Below, one piece after another: positions 11,975 to 24,700 of a stretch of 64,000 bases of DNA (position 1 is the first letter of the stretch; every line of letters starts with the position of its first letter). The notes below the pieces were generated by a model. That model was not told the origin of the DNA. It was given only the letters and a program-made list of their open reading frames with translations, and searched no databases. Source of the DNA: Edaphochlamys debaryana. Taxonomy: Eukaryota; Chlorophyta; Chlorophyceae; Chlamydomonadales. Location: contig JAEHOE010000057.1 of the NCBI GenBank assembly GCA_016858145.1, positions 620,001 to 684,000 on the forward strand. Reading direction: 5' to 3'. The position numbers and the translations under genes are program-made.

Positions 11975-13489
11975 GGCGGCGAAGTGAGAGTCCCGAACGT
12001 CTAGATGTGAGCCGCCGGCTTGGCTTCTCTACAGTCGACTAGATCGGGAGCGAAGGAGCACCTATGTCAAGAGCTATTGTTCGGTAAGGCTGTGCGTCGC
12101 GCATACCTTGCATCTCGCGGGCCCCGCCCAGCCCCGCCCATGCGCAACCCCAGCGACCCCCCGTCGCCCCCCCCGGTCCCCTTCAACCTCGGGTCCCCGG
12201 CCGTTACGGCAGATAGTTTACAGAACGTACACTCCCTGCACAGCCTTGTGCACAAGGCAGAGAGGGAAGCGGGAGGGAGGGAGGCACCGCCGCGGAGAAA
12301 GCGTGGGAGGCGGGATGTGGTTGCAGGCATGCTTGCCGCTCCGCAAGTCTCGAGCACTGCTGCCCCCGGAACGCTTCCCATGCCAACATCATTCGGCGGG
12401 TACCCCGTCATCCTGGTCGGGCGACATGTCGCATGCCCAAGCCTCCCATTCAGCAGGCCGAGACTGCTAGTGCGAGAACGTAGAGGAGCGTTAACTGAAC
12501 GGAAACAATGAGGATGGGGACGACGCACGTAGTATGCGACCGGTCTAAGGGCGGCCGTGGGGGAAGACTAGGCGCCGCGGGGTGGCCGTGTCTCAGAGCG
12601 CGTGCAGGGTTTGGGAGACTTGAACGACGAAAACCTGGCGCTAGGCGCGTTCGTCGTCCACACGTTGTCCTCGCTTAGCCAGTTGTAGTTGTCTTGCGTA
12701 ACCCGGCGGACAAATTCGCCAACGCGAAGCTGCTGTCTGGCAGCACGAACTTCCGCGGCAAGTGGCTTCTAGAGCCCAACGCCACGCCATTCCAGAGCTA
12801 GCTCAACTGCTGCGAAGAGCATAATCACATTGTGCGCACTTGTATAAGTCCCTGGGCTCTTGATTTAGCATTCTCTTCGGCCACACGCTTTGAAGTGCCG
12901 GATGGCCGCCGGCCGCGTTTCAGCACGTTAGCAAGCTTGATTTAGCAATCTCGTTGGCCACGGCGTTCGGCAGATGATAGGGCTGCACCGATGGCTGAGG
13001 GCGAAGGCAACAAGCCAGCAATCTGTTGGCTGGAGCGCCAGGAGCGGCAGAGCCGTGAGCCGGGGCTTCAGCCAGAGCGCGCGACGGGGGGTGCTTGCAC
13101 AGCACCGTCTGCGACCAGGACGTAGGGAAACGCCTGCGCGCCCCAGGCGTGTCGCTGCGGGCTGTCCCCGCCTGAACCGCCCCGCGTTCCCCTGACCCCC
13201 TCGTGCTGCCCGCCACGCCTGCCCCTACCTCGCAGACCGGGTCCCCGAGCCTGACACCGAGCCAGCCCCTTTCGTCCAGCCCTACCGCCCAGCCCAGCCT
13301 CCGCCGGGCGGCCCAGACCTGCCCCCCGCTGCACGCCAACCCGGCCTCAGCAGCTACACAGCCGCGGGCCACACATCCCTCAACAGCCGTCTCAGCCACT
13401 TCTCCTACCTCTCCAACCAAACCCGGCCCCCGGTAGGCCACCACAACCCCAGCTATGGCGGCACTTCCGTCGGCCCGCACGGAGCTGCT
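11975..13489. other. Intergenic region between SmD2 and the MSL channel
   Basis: SmD2 and the channel gene are divergent, so this interval carries both promoters. A near-repeat pair lies at 12859-12961. From 13196 the plus-strand frame of the channel gene is open with protein-like composition (for example VPEPDTEPAPFVQPYRPAQP) but without an ATG before 13490. The channel may therefore begin in an upstream exon spliced somewhere in 13196-13489. Confidence 0.4.
12859..12961 (+). repeat. Pair of 26-bp near-direct repeats
   Basis: A 26-bp element beginning CTTGATTTAGCA and ending GGCCAC occurs at 12859-12884 and again at 12936-12961, with a few mismatches and a 77-bp period. It lies in the divergent promoter region of SmD2 and the MSL channel. 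It could be a duplicated regulatory motif or a minor relic. Confidence 0.6.
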
Positions 13490-15713
13490 ATGGCCGCCGG
13501 CCTCCAGCAGCAGAGCTACGGCGGGGCCCTCCCCGGCACAAACATGCCATCCATCGGCGGCTCAGCGCAAGGCTCGGCCCTGCCTCCGCCGCTCATGTCC
13601 GCTCACTACAGCTCCGCTCAGCAGACGCAGCACGGGCCGTACACCCCGCACCCGAGCCCCCACCTCACGCCCCAAGCCACGCTCGCGACGTCGGAAGCCA
13701 ACATGCTCCCGTTCGCAACTTTGAACCCGGGACAGCTGGCCCATCTCCTGGACCAGACCAGCCAGCAGCTCGTGAGCACGCAGGCGCAGCTGACTCAGCT
13801 CCAGCAGGTCCAAAACATCCTCTTGTCGCACGTGACCGCCTCCGTACGGACTACGGCATCGTCCGACGTCATCGCCGCCGCCGCCGTGGCGGCCGCTGCC
13901 GGCGGAGGTGGCGCGGCGGCCCGCGCCGGGTCCGTCGGCGGGGCCAGCGAGCTTGGAGGCGGCGGCGGCGGCTATTGCGGCAGCGGCAGCATCGCGCGTC
14001 TGCCGACTGGCGGCACCGCCAGCGGGCTCGTGCGCCTGGCGACGGGCGGCGGCGTCTCGGTCCAGGGGCAAGCGAGCCGGCCTGCGTCGGGCCTGATCCC
14101 CACCGTAGCGCCGCTGGGAGTGCCGTCAGCAGCGGCGGCGGCGGCAGCGGCTGCGCAGGCTCCGACGCCGTCGTCTCCGGGGTCCTTTGCGTCCGCCAAC
14201 AGCAACCTCAGCAGAGTGCCCAGCCGCACCGCCGAGGCGCCGCCGCCAGGCCTCGCTGCCGCTGCCGCCGCCGCCGGGGCAGCGCCGCCGCGTGTGGAGC
14301 TGCCGGCGGCGGCGGCGGCATCTAGCGGCGGCTCGCCGCCGCCGGCAGTGGCGCCGTCGCCAGGGGCGCTGGGACGCCTGCGGCCGCTGCCGCCGCCGCC
14401 GGCAATGGCGCACCACACTTCTGGCGCCCACGCGCTGAGGTCCTCTCTCGAATCCGTCCCGTCGGGCATTGAGCTCCCCTCCATGGCCCTCTCGCCCGGA
14501 GCTGACGGCACCGCCGCTGCCGCCCCCGCCGCTGCCGCTGCCGCTGTTGCCGCTGCCGCTGTTGCCGCCGCCGCCGCCAGTGGCGGCAGCAGCGGCGCCA
14601 CTACGGGGCCGGGGCCAGCCAGGATCCTAGGGAAGCCTCCAACGCCGCCGCGGCACCCGGTCCCAGCGGCGCCGGGTGTGGACCCGGCGCGGCAGGCTTC
14701 CGCAGGGCTGCCGGCAAAGGCCGCGGGCGCCGCCGACGGAGGGACCTCCGGCGGAGGCGCCGCAGCCCCTGGCGCTGACGTCAGCCCGTCAAAGGTCCCC
14801 GCTCCAACGGCAACGACGGCGGCAGGAGCACCCCCAGCGGCGGCGGCGGCGACGGGGGCACCCCCAGCGGCGGCGGCGGCTGCGACCGGCGCGGCCGCAC
14901 CAGCGCCGGCGGCGGCTACCCTTGCCACCAGCGGCGGAAGCGGGGCCTCTTCGGTCGCTGCTCCACCGGCTGCCGCGGTCTTGCCGCTGCAGCCTCCCGC
15001 GCCGTCGGCAGCGGCAGCGGCGGCCGCAGCGGCAACGGCGGCGGCGGCAGCGGCAGCGGCAGCGGCAGGGGGCCTGTCGCCGGCGGCCTCGGCGCCACAG
15101 AGCTCCTGGGGCGCCGCCGAGGCTGCGGCCCTTGGTGGACTCGTCAGCAGCACTGGCGGCGGCGGCGGCGGCGGCGGTGACTCAGCGGTGAGCACCACGA
15201 ACCTGACGGGGCTGTTGTCCATGCCGCACGGCCAGACGCCGCCGCTGCCGCCGCCGCCGCCGCCGGGGCCGCTGCCAGTGCCGCCGCCGCTGGGTCCCGC
15301 GCCGCCGTCGGGCGAAATGGTGCGGCTGCCGCTGACGGAGGCGGCGCTGTCCGCTTTTGCCGCTGCCTCGGCGGCGCCTGCCGCTGCCGCGGCTGCCTCG
15401 TTGCCGCCTCCGGCGGGCGTTCTGGTCGATGCTGGCGGCGCCGTACAGCCGGCGGACGCACCGGCGTCACATGCCAGCTCGGGTGCCGTGCAGCACTGGC
15501 TGCCTTCCTTCGCGGGCGGCCACACTGACGGCCAGGCGGTGGCGGCGGCGGCAGCAGCGGCCGGACCGACGGTGGCAGCGCCGTCGCTGCCGCCGCTGCC
15601 AGAGTTCTCGATCCCGCTGAGCGCCATGCCGACTGCCGCCACCGGCTTCACGTACGACCAAAGCCTGATGGCGGCGCTGGCGGCGGCGGCAGGCACCTTG
15701 CCCAGCGGCGGCG

Positions 15714-15744
<31 letters not shown>

Positions 15745-18700
15745 TGACACCAGCCACCACCACGGCGGCTATCCGCTAATCCAGCACCCGCCGATCCTGC
15801 CGGACGCGGCGGCGGCGGCGTCAGCGTCAGCGGCGGCGGCGCCAGTCATGTCGCCAGCAGCGGCGGCGGCGGCGCGACGCGGCAGCCGAGTCGACCCCGA
15901 CGACGATGACGACGGCGCCGATGGCAGCCATGGCGGCGGCGAGGGCGGCCGCGGCCCCAGCCGTAACGGCAGCGCCAACGGTCAGCCGAACAAGGAGCCC
16001 ACGGACCTGGACGAGCAGCTTGGTAACAACCGCCGTGATCTGCTCGTGTTCCCCGAGGAGGTGAGTGCCGGACGACCGGACGACGGTACGTTGATACCGT
16101 CGGGCGCTCCGGGCAAGCGGGTCACACAGCACCCGTTCGGCCCCACTTCACCCTCTTCCCTCTCTGCCCCCCCTCCGCCACACCTGCGGCCCCTTTACCA
16201 CCCCGTCCCCCTCCCTTCCGCCCTGGCCCCCCTCCCCCTCCCCTCCCCTGTCAGGAAGAGGACGCTGAGGAGGACGAGGAGACCGCCTCCACGCGGCGGC
16301 GCTGGTGGCGGCGGCCGCGAGTGGTTTCCTTCCTGGGCTCTGCGTTCGTGGGGTTGGTGCTGCTCTTCGTGGGGCTCATCCTGGACGTCAACGGCTTTGG
16401 GGGGGTAAGAGGCGCAGTTTGGGGCTTTGTTGGGAGGCGGCGGCGAGGTGTATGCCCATGCAAGGGGTTAGGGGGTGAGAGGAGAGGACGGAGGTGGGGT
16501 TGCAGATACCGGTACTGAGGGACGGTGAGGCCGGGGGGGGGGGGGTTGTCGCCTGACCCAGGCGGCGTGCCTGCCTGCGCCTGGGTCCGGACTGGGAACT
16601 GAACCAACGCCCCGTCCATCCCCGTCTGCCAAGCCAAGGGCCCCATGACCAATAGTCCGTACTACACAAGCCCCCTGACCCGCACCCACCCCACCCCGAA
16701 CCGACCCTATCCAACCCCGCAGGTCAATCTGGAGCAGGAGGTGTACCGCTGGCTGTACTTCATCTCCGGCATCGTGGCGATCTACTGGATAGTCTTCGGC
16801 ATCACCTACTGGGTGTTCCACCTGCTCGAGGTACGGCGTACGGCGTACGGCGCATCGTCCGTACAGGGTCGGCGAGATGCGCATCATCTTTCGTAGTGCA
16901 GCACCGCTCGCTGCCGGCCCGTGCACCGCAGGAGTGATCGCCTGGGCCCCCTGTGCACCCCACTTCCTGGCTGTGCTTAATTGCGGGGATTTGTGGCATG
17001 ATCTTACCTTCCATCCTTGCGGCTTAGATGCCTCGTTCCGTGGTGCATAGTCTTGATCTTGCATCCTGAATCCTTGACCCCGACAGTGGATCTTCTTCCG
17101 CGAGAATCTGACGTACCTGGAGGTCGTACAACAGCACACAACCACATTCGTCACGATGCTCATCTCGCTGATCTGGTTCCAGGCCACGTTCCGGTGAGGC
17201 CCCGGGTCAGGCCCAAAGCCTGTTTGCCTCGTTGGGCCCCACCCTAATTAGCAGGGGCACCAGCGCTTAACTCGTAGCAGTCATTAACGACCATACAGCG
17301 TGATACCGCACAGTCGTATAGTGGGCCCCGGGGGCGACCAGGCCGGTGTGCCTCCCCGTTCGGTGCCACACTTTGTGACTTGACTTCAACCCAATGGCCC
17401 CGTACGCTTTCTCTTCCCCCTCGTGCAGGTGGTTGTGGTGTGACAAGCCTCCAGGCCGCTGCGACGTTCCCAGCTACGTGTGAGTGGCAAGGGTGGGGGG
17501 GAGGGAGTTTGCGGCATGGGGGGTTGCTATCTGGCAATGCAACAGGCCCCCAATGCGGCAATGCTTCTGCGTATGGGTGACGGGGGGTGAAGGGCGTGGT
17601 GTAAGGCAAACGCCTCTGGCTTCCCAATGGGGCCTGACCCCTCAGGAGCAGCACACGCCGGCCCCTTTCACACACGCTGCACGCCGGCTCCGCACCTGTG
17701 CTGAACACACTCACGCCACATCACGCCACGTGCCAACCCGGCCTCTTCCCTGCCCACTCCGCGTCTCCGTAGCGGCGCGGTGCAGAAAACCACAAACCAC
17801 ATGTCATATGTCGCGCCTCCACCTCGGGCTCATCCCTAATCGATCCGCAGAGACGCGGTGCAGAACCGCCGCCTCGGCACCCCTGCTTCGGAGGGCCAGA
17901 CCCGGCTGGCTGCACGTTACGTTGACCCCTATTTTACACGCACTCAGAACGCAATAATCTATCGCCCATGCATCCCGGACTCCTCCCTACTCGCTCCTCT
18001 CTCCGCAGCGACGCGGTGTCGAACACGTGGAACGCCATTCTGTGCATCATGATCTTCACCCTGGCCAACCTGCTCAAGGTGGGGGGACGGGGGGGAAACG
18101 GCGGGGGGTAGCCAGGGTTTGGCACGCACGCGTGCCGTACGGCGCCTGCGCTGTGCATCGTGACCCTCACTTTGGCGCCCGTCGCTGCTCTCCCGCCCTT
18201 GCTCGCCTGCCCTCCTGCCAGACGGTGATCGCCAAAGTGTCGTCCATGCACTTCTACCGTACGGCGCACTACAAGAAACTCAAGGCGTCGCTCGAGAAGG
18301 AGTACTACATGCAGGTGCGCGCCGTACAGTACAGCCGGAAGTACAGCAGGTTGTACTGCGTGTGCAGGCGTCGTACCGCTGTACGGCAGGCTGCAGAGAC
18401 AGGCCTGCCTCTTGGACGATCGTAGAGTCGCAGCCTGCCGCCCCTCTGGTTGCGTGTGGCTCCGCTGTCCCTCCACGCCTCCAGCAATCCTCCCCCCCCT
18501 TCAACCCTTGTCGAGCGCCGGGCCCCCTGGCCGTCGCTTGCCACTCCACTCTTCACAACTTGTATCTTTTGTGGCATCCTCCTTTCCACAGCTCCTGTCC
18601 GTCCCGCGGAGCCGCTTAGTCATTCAGATGGAGCTGGAGGAGTCACTCCGGGCCACGTCAGCCCCCGCATGCGGCTTCGCTCCGGGTCCGGAGTCCGGAA

Positions 18701-21700
18701 CCGGACCGGGGTCCGATTCCGGTCCGGGCTTGGGCGCCGCCGCCGTTACGTCTAAGTCGCCACATGCGGATGGTCATCCCAGTGCCGGAGCACGGGCAGA
18801 TCTGCGGGCAGATCTCGCCCGTAGATCCATGGCGCCAGCCGAAGCGAGGTTGTTATTGCTAACAGATCCGGCCGATCGGGTCAAGGGTGTATTCGAGTAC
18901 GGCTTCGAGAAGGTGAGGTACGGCGTGGCTGGGATCTTTCGGCGTGGCGGCGGCGGCGGGCCGGCGGCGGCGGTGCTGCCGGTTGGCGGGAGCATGACTC
19001 ACCCCAGTCATCCGTTCGCCAAGAGCGGCCAGGAGCGTCAGATGGCCGCTGCGGCAGCGGCGGCGGCGCGATCTGGCGGCGGTCAACGGTCAAACGCAAA
19101 TGGCGGCGCGGGCATGTGTGCTGGTGACGTCGCATTAGTCATCGCTGGTAACTCGACGCCGGCGCCGCCGCCGCGGCCGCCTGGTGTACCCATGCCGCCG
19201 CCGCCAGCCCCACCGCCTCCCGGCCCGCACACGAATCCGGATCCCACCAGCCCCGGCGCCGCCGCCGCGGGCGCCGCCCCCGCCGCCGCCTACAGCGGCT
19301 CATCTGTGGACCTGTCCGTACCAGTAACGAATACGGCATCGGACAACCCTCGATCCGCGCCGTACTGTACGAGCGGCCGCGGCGCCGCCGGGATGGTTAC
19401 GGCGGCGCCGTTCTTAGTCACGCAGGGCTCTTCCGGCCTCATTCCTGGCTTGCAAGGAGGTGGCGCGAGGCACCTTTTGGGCCTCCCCCTGCCACCCCTA
19501 CCCCTCCTCCGCCCGACCTGCATTCAACCCACGAGTGCGAGTGACGGCGGCGACGCCGGCGGCGGCGGACCCGCCGCCGCCGTCGCCGCCTGCCTGCGCA
19601 CCGCGCCCGACCCAATCTCGGTCTCGGCGCCGGGGGCTGCGCCGCCGCCGCCGCCGCCGCCACAGCAACAGCCGCCCGCCGCCGTCGACGTTGCGTCGTC
19701 CAACGCCGTACTGTCCGGCAACATGCGTCATCTGCTGGCGGGCGCATTCGCCGAGCACTCTTACCCCTTCGGCAAGAACCTACATCAACCGTCAACCACT
19801 ACCGTCGCGTCACCCACTGGCGGCGGCGCTGCCGCCGGTACCTCCGCCGTCGCCGCCGCCGCCGCGGTTCTGTCTGGATCCCACGCCGCCCGCGGCGGAT
19901 CCCGCCCAGCATCCCGCTTGGGCCTGGCTTCAGCGGCCGGTGGCCCTTCGGTTGCCTCCGCGGCGCCAACCACCACAACCGCCCGGGCCCGGGGTGGGCC
20001 CCGCATGGACCGCAGGCCCAGCCACAAGGTCGCCCCGATGCGTTTGTCCAACATTGTGGACGGTGCGTTGGCGCGAACTCTTGGTCTTGAGGGCTAGTGG
20101 ATGTTTGCGTGGGTGCATCTGTATCGTGTGGGTCCTTGTTTCTGTATCTCTTGGGTATCTGCATCTGTATCTGGGCTTGAGCATGGGTAGCCGGATCTGT
20201 GGCGGCGCGCTTGTGGCCATGGGGCACCTGCCAGCGCCCCTCTCCCGTGTCCTGCCCCCTCCTCCTCTCCTTCCGCTCTCCACTTTGAAAAAGGTCCCAC
20301 CCCAACCCCAACCCCAACCCCCCTCGCAGAAGACGCCAAGCCCGACGCCCAGCAGCGCAAGCTGGAGGCCATAGGCGTGCAGGTGAGCGGTTGGCGGTTA
20401 GCGGCTAGCGCGGAACCGTTGGGAGCTGTGTCTGGACAGTCCCTAGCCAACCGCCTCAACCGCCAACCGCCACACGGTACCGTACACGCGGCCGCCACCT
20501 GCTCTCTCTCTCCCTTTCCCCCCTGGTGTGTCCCTTCGCAGGTGCTGGGTGCGGCGCCCCACGCCCTCAAAAAGCGCAAGGTCCGGCGGGGGAGGGGGCC
20601 GGAGAGGGGACGGCCGGACTTACTAGCCGTCGCAGTGGGCTGCCAACGGTTGATGGCTAGCACGCAAGCAGCAATCTTGAGCTGACTGTGAGGTGCTGTT
20701 ACCGGAAGGGCTCAGCGCGATTCTGTGCCTGCCTTAGCACGGTGCCTCTATCGGAGGGGGGGGGCATGGGCTCTAGGGGCACTCCAGGCAAGAGCCTGGG
20801 GCTGTGCAGGGGCTAAGGGTTGCTGGTTGTGTGCTCTGATGCTGTGGTGGGTCGGGGGGGATGGGGGGGGCCTTCTGGGAGGGCTCAGGGCGATGCAGTA
20901 CCGTGCCTTCCCCGGTACCTCGAATGAGCCCAGGGACCAGGGACCTTACGGGCTCAGCCCCTTGCCTGCCCATCGCCTCTCTCCCCTCTCCCCTCCCCAC
21001 CTGACAGGACATGGTGGACATGACGGAGGATGAGCTGGAGAAGATGCGCACGGTGAGGGGGGGGGGGCTAGCCCGGTCAGGCGCGTGGTTGGGGAGAGAA
21101 GCGCTGGGGTGGCGAGGGGGCAGCACGCACGTGTTTCACGGCAGGTACTTTTTGACACAGTTTGCCCCCTATGTTTGCCCCCCCCCACCTATGTCTGCCC
21201 CCCCCCCGCTATGTCTGCCCCCCCCTGTCAGGCCATTGTGATCAAGACCTACACCGCCCTCATCCGCAAGCACAACGCCATGTCCGAGGCCGACCAGCGC
21301 CGCGAGCTGCGCACCGTCAAGCGCTTCGCGAGGGCGCTGTTCTTCAACATCCGGGGGCCCGACCCCGCCAGGTGGGGGGGGGTAGGGGGGTTGGGGAGGT
21401 AGGGGGATGAGGGGGAAGGGGGGTGGGGGAGCATGGGAGGATGAGGGGGAAGGGGGGAAGGGGGGTGGGGGGAGCTTGGGAGGGTGGGGGGTAGGCTAAG
21501 GCCACTGTGTTGACGTACGGGGGGGCGCCAGGTGAGGGAGGGGGAGGTATGGACAGGGTGGAGCGCTGGGCCGCAGGTTGACGGCGGGCGCCCGTGCAAC
21601 GTGGGCCTCCTCCCCGTTACCCCTCCCCCTCTTCCCCCTGTGTCTGCCCCCCCACTCCCCCCTGTCAGGACCACCATCCGCGAGGAGGACTTCCGGCCCT

Positions 21701-24700
21701 TCTTTGCGAATGACACGGCCATGGCGCGTAAGGCCTTTGAGACGTTCGACCCGGACAACAAGGGGGAGGTGGGGGGGTGTGGGGGGGGGGGGAAAGGGGG
21801 GAGAGGGAAGGGGGGAGAGGGAAGGGGGGAGAGGGAAGGGGGGAGAGGGAAGGGGGGAGAGGGAAGGGGGGAGAGGGAAGGGGGGAGAGGGAAGGGGGGA
21901 GAGGGAAGGGGGGAGAGGGAGGGGGAGGGGCAGTTAGGGGAGGGGGCCGTGGGCTGGAGGGACTGGAGGGCCCTGTGGAGAGAACGGGGGCCGAGGGGAT
22001 GTAGAGGTAAGGGGGGGGGGGGTGTTGGTTTGGTTCCTCGGCGACTATGTCATCATCCGCTCCCCGTTTTCGTCCCCCTCCCCCCCCCCCCCCCTCCTCC
22101 TCAGCTCACCCGCGCTGACGTGCGGGCCCGGGTCATCTCCATCTACGCCGAGCGTGCCAACATGGCCCGGTCTCTGCGCGACACGGACTCGATCGTGCAG
22201 TCGCTGGAGTTCAGCGTGGGCGCCGTGATCCACTTCCTCTTCTGCGCCATCTACCTGTCCATCTGGTGGGCGGATCGACTGGATCCAGGATCCAGGGGCT
22301 GGGCTCAAGGGCTGAATCCAGGGATGTGTGGATCCAGTTTGTGCTTAATCCACCCGCGCGTGTCGCGTGACGACGCTTCCTCGTTACGGAACCTCACCTG
22401 CCTCAACCCCCAGCCCCACCCCCGCCGACCCCCCACCCCACCCCCTCCTCCTATACCCCCCACCCCACCCCCAGGGGCGTGCCGCTGCTTGAGGGCTTCT
22501 CCGCCTTCTCCACCACCGTTCTGGCGCTGACCTTCATCTTCGGAAACGCAGCCAAGTGGGTTGGGCAGGGGGAGGGCAGGGGGAGGGCAGGGGGGGTGCT
22601 GAGGCCGAGTGGGTTGGGGCTGGGGAGGGCAGGGTAAACGCAGACAAGGGGGACTTTTTGGGGGGGGAAAGAGGTTGGGGGGCAGGAGGGGCTGCGACGG
22701 AGGACCAGGGCGGATCTGTGCGACCTTTGGTGATGCAGGGAAATGGGTTGGGGCGTGGGGTGATGGGCGGGGGGTTGAAGAGGCCCTTGCGGATGGTGTG
22801 GGAGCGCTCCAAGACCCCCCCCTCCGGCCATGAGTTCCCTCCCCTCCCCCCTCTGCCCCTAGGAACGCGTTTGAGTCGGTACTGTTCCTGTTCTTCGAGC
22901 ACCCGTACGACGTGGTGAGGGGGGGGAGGGGAGGGGGGGAGGGGACAGAGGGGGACGGTGGCGGGGAGGAAAGAGCCGGAAGGGAGGCGGGAAGCGTGTG
23001 GGTGTGGGTGTGGGTGTGGCGGTGTGGTTGATGCTTCTGTCCTCCCGGTCTACCCTGTCCGTGTTATACTCATCTGACCTGTCCGTCTGCTCCCTCTCCC
23101 TCTCTCCCTGTCTGCCCTCTCCCCCTCTCCCTGTCTGTCCATTTGTCTGTCAGGGCGACATGGTGTTCTTCAACAATGACTCCATGCGCGTGAAGCGGAT
23201 CAGCCTGCTGTACACGGACTTTGTGAAGTGAGCGGCCTGAAGGGGGAGGAGGGGTGGGAGGAAGAGGGCTTCTTCGTTGCGTGGTGGCTGGCCGGCTTAG
23301 ATGGGTGGCGGATGATGGAGGTAGCTCCCCGCGGCTCCTCTGGGTCCCTCCCCCCCTTCGCCACAACCTCCCCTCCCTCGCTCCCCCCTCCCCCCTCACG
23401 CCCTCCCTCCCTCCCCTCCCCCCCCCTGTCAGGTGGACGGACGAGGAGATCTACATCCCCAACACCAAAATGATGCAGCACGACATAACCAACTGGACCC
23501 GCACCCGGACCAAGTTCGAGCTGCACAAGTGGGGGGGGGGGGCATGACTCATGAGGGGGGGAAAGAGGGGCTTGACTCTGCTTCTGGGAGCGCATTGGGA
23601 GCGAGGTTACGTGCTGTAAGTTGGGCTATTCCACCCCTTCGATCCCCCTGTGAGGTCGCGGGGCTTACTATGAATGGGTGGAGGGGCGGGCATTGGCCGT
23701 GCTGCGGCCTGCGGGGCGGGGGCAGCGGGGGCCGGGCTAGGCCCTGCTGCTGGAAGCGTGTTCGGCGGTCCTTGGACATGGGCGTGTCGTGGGCGAAACA
23801 CACACGCTGGCCCCCCAATCTCCCCCTGTCTTCCCCCCAGGTTCCTGGTGGACGTGGGCGTGCCGTGGGAGGTGAAGCAGGACATCAACAACGCCCTGGT
23901 GGCACACGCGGCCGCCAACCCCAACGTGAGGGGACGAGGGTGGGGGTGGAGCAAGCGGGGGGGCGGAAGCGGGGGGGGGGGGCGACCAGCCCGTGCACGG
24001 CATGACGCATCAGGCCCGACCGGCCTCGCCTCCTCCCGCACTGGGACTAGGGCACGCCGACCTGCGGGAAATGCTTTCATTGGGAACAATTGTCCATCAA
24101 CACTATCAAGTGTTACAGATTTGCCTTTGGCAATCTTTTTGCAAACATGTGTTTAATGGCCCGGCCCCCGTGGGAGGGCACCGCAAGCCGGCTCCTGGCG
24201 CCTCCTCCCTGGCCTATCCTTGACCCCCGAACCTGCCTCCTCCCCTAGCCCCCGCCCCGCCAAGCTGTGCTCCGCCACCGCAGCGCAGGCGACGCCGCCC
24301 TGCAATGCTCCTAGCACCCCCTTGTCCCCCCCTTGCCTCTGTGAGGCTGGGGTCCTGGCACCCCCGCTCTGACCCCCCCCCCCTCTTGACCACCACGCCC
24401 CCCCCCCCCAACACACACACACATCTCATGCGCTTGCTTACGGTTTCCTAGTCCCCCAACACATCTCATGCGTGCAGCCCTTCACACATCTTGCTCCCCC
24501 CACACACACATCTTGCCCCCCCCCACCCTTCAGGACTTCACGGGCACCCCCCGCGTCACGTTCAGGGAGCTGGTGGACCCCCTCAAGGTAGGGGGGAGGG
24601 GGGTGATCCTGGATTCCGGTTGGATCTGGATTCAGGGTTCAATTCAGATTCTGGGAGGGCACTAGGGGCAGCCGAAGGAGCTGGTGGACAGGGGTGATCT

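Noticed and set aside
13972..15750. A 592-codon minus-strand open frame rich in Ala/Gly/Pro
   Set aside because: It is the shadow of the low-complexity first exon of the MSL channel, where GCC/GGC repeats are open in every frame.
18412..20097. A separate intronless gene of 561 codons ending in TAG at 20095
   Set aside because: The acceptor at 18592 continues the channel frame, and a donor after 20062 joins the next exon in phase, so it is an internal exon.
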